Part shown: positions 62,461-64,000 of the stretch, piece after piece
Layout: every line of letters begins with the position of its first letter
How positions within the stretch are numbered: the first letter of the stretch is position 1
Assembly: GCF_002086675.1 (NCBI RefSeq)
Contig: NZ_MVIF01000017.1
Span: 1 to 64,000, forward strand
Source: Mycobacterium persicum
GTDB lineage: Bacteria > Actinomycetota > Actinomycetes > Mycobacteriales > Mycobacteriaceae
DNA: 64,000 nucleotides
Direction of reading: 5' to 3'
Program-made: the position numbers and the translations under genes
Notes under the pieces: model-generated
Seen by the model: only the letters and a program-made list of their open reading frames with translations
What the model was told of the DNA's origin: nothing
The model's database searches: none

Positions 62461-63720
62461 TCAGGGTGTGCAGGAACTCCCGATGGGACCGATTGTCGGG
62501 GTGCACAACTGCGGGTGCGGGGGAATGGGAGGACCCTGGATGGTCGGCAGCTGTGGCGGCGGAGGCAGCGCCGGCAAACCGCCCGGCAGCGCCGGAGCCG
62601 GCAGCGCCGGCAGACCGCCCGGCAGCGCCGGCAGACCGCCAGCGGTCAGTGCGGGCAGCGCCGCGACCAGCATCGCCGGATCAACCGCCGGAAGGCCTCC
62701 CGGCAGACCTGCCGCCAGCGCCGGCAGCGCCGCGGCGAGCATCGCCGGATCCACGCCCGGCAGTGCCGGCAGACCGGCCTGCAGCCCGGGCAGAGCGGAC
62801 GCCAGCTGCGGCAACCCACCGGCCGCCAGGGCCACCACATCGGTGGGCGACACTCCGGGCAGACCGGGCAGTCCGGCGGCCGCCAGCCCCAGCAGATTCG
62901 TCGGCGACACTCCCGGAAGACTCGGCAGACTCAGGTTTGGCAGACCGCCCACCCCTGCCAGTGCGATCAGGCCCGCCGGCGACACCCCCGACAGAGCCGG
63001 CAGGCCCGGCAGACTCAACGTCGGCAAACTGACGGAGGGTAGCCCCGAGGGAAACAGCATGGAGCCGATGGTGTTGGCGGTCGAGTTGAGTTGCGGCAGG
63101 ATGCCCGAGGACTGCAAGGCGTTGTAGGCGAGCACCACATATGTGACCGCCAGCGCGCTGGACGTTGTGACGCCGGCGATGGTGCCACCGATCCCCAGGA
63201 TGCCGTTCACCACCGAGGTGGCCGTGCCGACGGCGGCAGGTCCGTTGGCTAGGTTCGGCACCCCGGGCAGGCCGAGGCCGGGGACTCCGAGGTACGGCGT
63301 GCCGATGTAAGGCGTGCCGATGTCAGGCAGGCCGGGGCCCGGCGGAAGCGCCGCGTTGGGCAGGGGAGGGGCGGCCGGCAGCGCGGCCGGACCCAGGTCG
63401 GTGACACCAGGCAGTCCAGGGCCCACCGGCGAGGCGACCCCGGGTACCGCGCGGGCGGCCTCCGGCGCGGCTCGCGGCGCCAATACGGGAGTCAGCGCAT
63501 CTGTCGGTAACTGTGCCGGTGCCGGCGCCGCCTGCGCGGGTTTGCCCGGCTGCGCACTGGTCGCGGGCATCAGCACGGAGGCCAGGCGGTCGCATTGCTG
63601 GCCGGCGGTACACGTCCCTTGGTTCGGGGTGCGCATCGGCCCGCTCATCGTCAGCGGCGCAACCGCCAGCGTCCCCCCCACCATGGCCGCGGCCGCAACG
63701 CCGACGACACCGACTCTCAT
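62461..63720 (-). CDS. Secreted Leu/Pro/Gly-repeat protein (Rv1004c-like)
   Basis: The 419-residue protein has an N-terminal signal segment (VGVVGVAAAAMVGGTLAVAP). From residue about 230 on it is built from imperfect repeats of the type GLPxLPGVxPxxLxALAAG, rich in Leu, Pro, Gly and Ala, with two hydrophobic central segments (TSVVNGILGIGGTIAGVTT, ALAVTYVVLAYNAL). The C-terminus holds CTPTIGPIGSSCTP, a possible disulfide. The repeats may form an extended or beta-helical surface region. Function unknown. ATG 63720 was chosen over 63738. Confidence 0.75.
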   Translation of the reverse strand: MRVGVVGVAAAAMVGGTLAVAPLTMSGPMRTPNQGTCTAGQQCDRLASVLMPATSAQPGKPAQAAPAPAQLPTDALTPVLAPRAAPEAARAVPGVASPVGPGLPGVTDLGPAALPAAPPLPNAALPPGPGLPDIGTPYIGTPYLGVPGLGLPGVPNLANGPAAVGTATSVVNGILGIGGTIAGVTTSSALAVTYVVLAYNALQSSGILPQLNSTANTIGSMLFPSGLPSVSLPTLSLPGLPALSGVSPAGLIALAGVGGLPNLSLPSLPGVSPTNLLGLAAAGLPGLPGVSPTDVVALAAGGLPQLASALPGLQAGLPALPGVDPAMLAAALPALAAGLPGGLPAVDPAMLVAALPALTAGGLPALPGGLPALPAPALPGGLPALPPPPQLPTIQGPPIPPHPQLCTPTIGPIGSSCTP

Positions 63721-63848
63721 GACGGACCCCTCTCGCATTCGACCACGCGAAACACGCGGGTCGCCGATTAGGAGCTTAGGCGCACCAGGCCTGCCATGTG
63801 GGCGTTACGCGAAATTCCGCCGCGCCGCACGTCGACACAGTTTGCTGA

Positions 63849-64000
63849 CTAGCCGACCCGGGTGGCGGTCGCCGGGACCGCCACCCCGACGATGGGTGCG
63901 GCCTTGTGCAGGCATTCCTGCCACTCGGCGTCGGGGTCGGAGTCCGCGGTGATCCCACCGCCAACGCCCAGGACGGCGTTGCCCGCGGTATCGAATTCGA
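63849..64000 (-). CDS. pabB: Aminodeoxychorismate synthase component I PabB (C-terminal part only)
   Basis: The last 50 codons of a chorismate-binding enzyme are present: GNAVLGVGGGITADSDPDAE then WQECLHKAAPI, the conserved end of PabB/TrpE-type proteins with the GGGI-T-ADSDP loop. PabB makes 4-amino-4-deoxychorismate for folate synthesis. The stop is TAG at 63851-63849 and the gene continues beyond the window. The position next to Rv1004c-like supports Rv1005c identity. Confidence 0.85.
   Translation of the reverse strand, partial: EFDTAGNAVLGVGGGITADSDPDAEWQECLHKAAPIVGVAVPATATRVG

Overview
The window comes from a mycobacterium, most likely a slow-growing non-tuberculous species. It is GC-rich, it carries a PPE gene of the SVP type, mycobacterial DUF5313 and DUF5642 proteins and a Tat-type phospholipase C, and both flanks follow the M. 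tuberculosis Rv0962c-Rv1005c gene order as I remember it: lprP, DUF1023 hydrolase, echA7-fadE12-accA2-accD2-fadE13-AtuA-like, rpmF, mprA-mprB-pepD-moaB2, mscL, SAF protein, ruc, 5-FTHF cyclo-ligase, galU, moeA1, rimJ, glpR-like, tRNA-Ala // lysine acetyltransferase, DUF5642, AlkB-like, arcA, pmt, rsmI, Rv1004c-like, pabB. It is not M. tuberculosis itself: csoR-ctpV, the PE_PGRS genes and Rv0986-Rv0989 are absent from their usual places and about 30 kb of other DNA lies behind the tRNA.

Left flank (1-24.4 kb). A tandem copy of an LprP-like lipoprotein, with a broken remnant of the hydrolase 3' end between the copies, is followed by a tightly coupled acyl-CoA carboxylase/dehydrogenase operon. 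Next come the envelope-stress regulators MprAB with PepD, with two matching MprA-box-like direct repeats, and a CIRCE operator in front of the ruc chaperone gene. A galU-moeA1/glp-rimJ-glpR block then joins UDP-glucose synthesis to a probable cell-division pair.

Island (24.5-54.6 kb). Directly behind a tRNA-Ala(CGC) lies an apparently complete Wzx/Wzy-type surface polysaccharide locus. It has a priming phosphoglycosyltransferase, a WecG/TagA-type transferase, a Wzx flippase, a Wzy-like polymerase, a Wzz chain-length protein fused to a BY-kinase-like ATPase domain that lacks the Walker A lysine, four glycosyltransferases (one a GT2-GT4 fusion), six methyltransferases, a NodB-type deacetylase, a LbetaH acetyltransferase and a secreted BcsB-like protein with no cellulose synthase. 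A lone PPE gene sits at the head of the minus-strand operon that makes the repeat unit. Beyond it lie DUF5313, a TetR/ferritin-like pair, small unknown genes, a phospholipase C and a seventh methyltransferase.

Right flank (54.6-64 kb). The core order resumes with a cAMP-responsive lysine acetyltransferase, tandem DUF5642 proteins, AlkB-like, arcA, pmt, rsmI and pabB. It is interrupted only by an AbiEi/DUF559-type gene bracketed by three copies of a palindromic repeat. Together the island could take UDP-sugars (galU is nearby), build a lipid-linked and heavily methylated repeat unit inside the cell, flip and polymerise it, and process it outside. The chemistry of the product cannot be read from the sequence.
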